The notes under the pieces were generated by a model, which saw only the letters and a program-made list of their open reading frames with translations, did not search any database and had not been told where the DNA came from. A DNA stretch of 5,619 nt, from NCBI GenBank assembly GCA_016927095.1, contig JAFGNI010000304.1, positions 1 to 5,619 of the forward strand. The letters run 5' to 3'. Source of the stretch: Anaerolineae bacterium. GTDB lineage: Bacteria; Chloroflexota; Anaerolineae; B4-G1; SLSP01. This document shows, one piece after another, positions 3,670 to 5,619 of this stretch. Position numbers and translations under genes: made by a program. Positions within the stretch are counted from its first letter, which is position 1, and every line of letters starts with the position of its first letter.

Positions 3670-5619
3670 TCATAGATTGCGGATCTCGACCGGCTCGATC
3701 TCGTCTGCTGGCTCGAAACCGAAGATCCGACCGTAGAAGTAGAGCTCAGCATCCAAGGCGCGTTTGATGTTCTCCGCCCGCCGGAAGCCGTGTTGCTCTC
3801 CCTCGAACGGCACGTAGGCCACCGGAATGCCTTTCTCCTGCAGCGCTGCCACCATCGTCTCAGCCTGGTCTGGTGGGACCACCTGGTCCTCCAAACCTTG
3901 GAAGAAGATGATCGGGCACGATAGCCCCTCCAGATGGTAGATGGGTGAGCGCGCCAGGTAGAGGTCGCGGCGCTCGGGGTAGGGGCCGATCAGGCGATCC
4001 AGGTAGCGAGACTCAAACTTGTGCGTGTCACGCGCCAGGGCCTCCAAGTCGCTGACGCCGTAGTGGCTCGCGCCGGCGTCGAAGACATCGCGGAAGGCAA
4101 GGGCGCTCAGCGTTGTGTATCCCCCGGCGCTGCCGCCGCGGATCGCCAGCCGCTCACCGTCGACGCACCCTTGGTCCACCAGGTAGCGTGCGCCGTTGGC
4201 GCAATCGTCCACGTCGACGATGCCCCAAGTGCCCAGGAGCTGGTCTCGATAGGCGCGCCCATAGCCCGAGCTGCCGCCGTAGTTGACGTCCAGCACGGCG
4301 AAGCCCCGGCTGGTCCAGTACTGGATGTGCAAGCTGAGCGCGCTGGAGGTTGCGCCGGTCGGCCCACCGTGGCTGAAGACCAGCAGCGGCGGCTTCTCCT
4401 CTGCAGGTGCGATGAAGTCCTGGTTCACCGGCGGGTAGTAGAGCCCGTGTGCCGTGCGCCCCGCGCCTGTGGCGTCCACCGAGGGGTAGCTAAGCGGTTC
4501 GGGGGCGGAGAGATACCCGATGTCTACGTCCAGTGTGATAGCCCGTCTCAACACGCGCTGGGTGCCCGACGCGACGTCGAGCGCGACCAGGGCGCTCACC
4601 CGTGTCGGGGCCCCGCCTCGAAAACAGACCGTGCTGTCATTGGCAACGACGCTGCCGATTGTGGTGTAGGGGGTCTCGATACGTGTCAGCGTTCCCGTCG
4701 CGACGTCGAGCCAGGCCAGGTGATCGGTCCCGTCCTGCGTGTAGCTGCAGACGATCCGCTCAGCGGAGACGTAGGCGTAGGTCGACATGCCGAAGACCCA
4801 CTGTGGCAGTCCGAACTCGGCAGGCATATCGACCAAACGGCGGGATTCGCCGGTGTCAGCCTCCAGGCAATAGAGATTCCACCAGCCGCTGCGGTCTGAT
4901 GCATAGGTCAGCGCGCCATCCGGTGACCAAGTGGGCTGGAAGATGGACTCCGAGGGCCCGCCTGCCACACATCGTGGGTCGCGCAGGCCCCCACCAGGTT
5001 CGAGGTCCGCGATCCACAGTTCGGTGCCGTCCCACGGCATGTTGGGATGGTGCCACGTGAGCCAAGCCAACCGCGTCGCGTCGGGGCTCAGCCGTGGGGC
5101 GGCGTAGAAGTCGTTTCCGCTGACCAGAACCTGCTGGGACCCGTCACCCAGCGAGATCGCGGCAATCGCGTTGGCTGCCTCGCCGTGTGCGGCGACCGTC
5201 TGGTCGGTGTGGTCCTCCCGCACGCAGATGATGCGATGGCGCGCGACATCGACCACGCCGTCGGCATAGCGCCAGGCGCACGGTGCGGGTGGCGCCGCCG
5301 TCAGCGGTGCCGGGTCCGCATCGGGCCTCACGATGTAGAGACGCTGGTCGGCGTAGTTGGAGAAAACGACGATACCTCCATCCACGACCACGGCGCCACC
5401 GCCATACTCATGGACGCGGGTGCGCGCGTTGTAAGGGGCGGGGTTGACGTCGCGGATCGTGTCATCGGGATCCCGCCGGACGATCACGTAACGGCCCCCC
5501 TCTTTGGGCCGGCCCTCGAGCCAGTAGAGGGTCTCCCCATCGAGGAGTGAGCTGCCCAGTGAGATGCTGCCGGAGACGATGAGGTCCGACGTGATCGGCG
5601 ATGACCAGGTGCCGTAGGG
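3670..5619 (-). CDS. S9-family (prolyl oligopeptidase-type) serine peptidase, start beyond window
   Basis: The frame is open from the window edge to TGA 3670-3672, giving 649 residues and probably lacking only a few at the N-terminus. It begins PYGTWSSPITSDLIVSGSIS, and RTRVHEYGGG follows at about 66-75; both match the opening of dipeptidyl or acylaminoacyl peptidase-like S9 proteins. The first 380 residues form a beta-propeller with WSPDG and YASDRSGWWNLY blade motifs that filters short peptide substrates. The C-terminal alpha/beta hydrolase carries HGGP (417-420, oxyanion hole) and the triad S497 in GGSAGGY (codon 4129-4131), D578 in GLEDQVVP, and H610 in EGEQHGF. No signal peptide is visible, so it is likely cytosolic, though the true N-terminus is not seen. 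Internal GTG or ATG starts (for example 5487) would delete conserved sequence and are rejected. It probably cleaves short peptides from the N-terminus; exact specificity cannot be read. It appears monocistronic at its 3' end. Confidence 0.93.
   Translation of the reverse strand, partial: PYGTWSSPITSDLIVSGSISLGSSLLDGETLYWLEGRPKEGGRYVIVRRDPDDTIRDVNPAPYNARTRVHEYGGGAVVVDGGIVVFSNYADQRLYIVRPDADPAPLTAAPPAPCAWRYADGVVDVARHRIICVREDHTDQTVAAHGEAANAIAAISLGDGSQQVLVSGNDFYAAPRLSPDATRLAWLTWHHPNMPWDGTELWIADLEPGGGLRDPRCVAGGPSESIFQPTWSPDGALTYASDRSGWWNLYCLEADTGESRRLVDMPAEFGLPQWVFGMSTYAYVSAERIVCSYTQDGTDHLAWLDVATGTLTRIETPYTTIGSVVANDSTVCFRGGAPTRVSALVALDVASGTQRVLRRAITLDVDIGYLSAPEPLSYPSVDATGAGRTAHGLYYPPVNQDFIAPAEEKPPLLVFSHGGPTGATSSALSLHIQYWTSRGFAVLDVNYGGSSGYGRAYRDQLLGTWGIVDVDDCANGARYLVDQGCVDGERLAIRGGSAGGYTTLSALAFRDVFDAGASHYGVSDLEALARDTHKFESRYLDRLIGPYPERRDLYLARSPIYHLEGLSCPIIFFQGLEDQVVPPDQAETMVAALQEKGIPVAYVPFEGEQHGFRRAENIKRALDAELYFYGRIFGFEPADEIEPVEIRNL

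Noticed and set aside
4021..4899. Plus-strand open frame of 292 codons opposite the S9 peptidase
   Set aside because: It is fully antisense to a well-conserved gene, has no recognisable family or ribosome-binding site, and is the kind of open frame produced by GC-rich codon use on the other strand.

Overview
This is a GC-rich bacterial window (about 60% by eye) with Shine-Dalgarno sites of the AAGGAG type and promoters of the sigma-70 -35/-10 type. Five coding regions lie on the minus strand and one partial gene lies on the plus strand. A DUF4397-like surface protein ending in an LPxTG-type sorting signal suggests a Gram-positive-type (monoderm) cell envelope. Together with the styles of the YbjN, PRPP synthetase and S9 peptidase proteins, it points to Chloroflexota (Anaerolineae or a relative), with an actinobacterium as the alternative. 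The taxonomic call is inference.

Layout. Bases 1-252 (+) are the 3' end of the surface protein gene. A strong GC hairpin (301-330) lies between it and a converging minus-strand gene for a small XRE-type helix-turn-helix regulator (363-755). The 325 bases upstream of the regulator (756-1080) hold no convincing gene. They contain a near-consensus minus-strand promoter (TTGACA, 17 bp, TATACT) with two small dyads whose centres are 21 bp apart, and an octamer tandem repeat that touches the stop codon of the next gene.

From 3480 down to 1081 runs a compact minus-strand gene set: ribose-phosphate pyrophosphokinase (prs, probable TTG start), a YbjN-domain protein, and exodeoxyribonuclease III (xth). 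The gaps are 41 and 16 bp, and the xth ribosome-binding site overlaps the ybjN-like stop codon. A promoter at 3544-3571 probably drives the three as one transcript. It would link nucleotide precursor supply (PRPP) with base-excision repair and a poorly understood regulatory or chaperone-like family.

Bases 3670-5619 (-) encode nearly all of an S9-family serine peptidase (beta-propeller plus alpha/beta hydrolase). Its start lies just beyond the window edge, and a long stem-loop follows its stop codon. Most of the window is ordinary housekeeping content. The points most worth a second look are the regulator promoter with its dyads, the octamer array, and the altered active-site loops of the PRPP synthetase. 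I see no CRISPR array, transposase, tRNA or rRNA, and no clear new multi-gene system.
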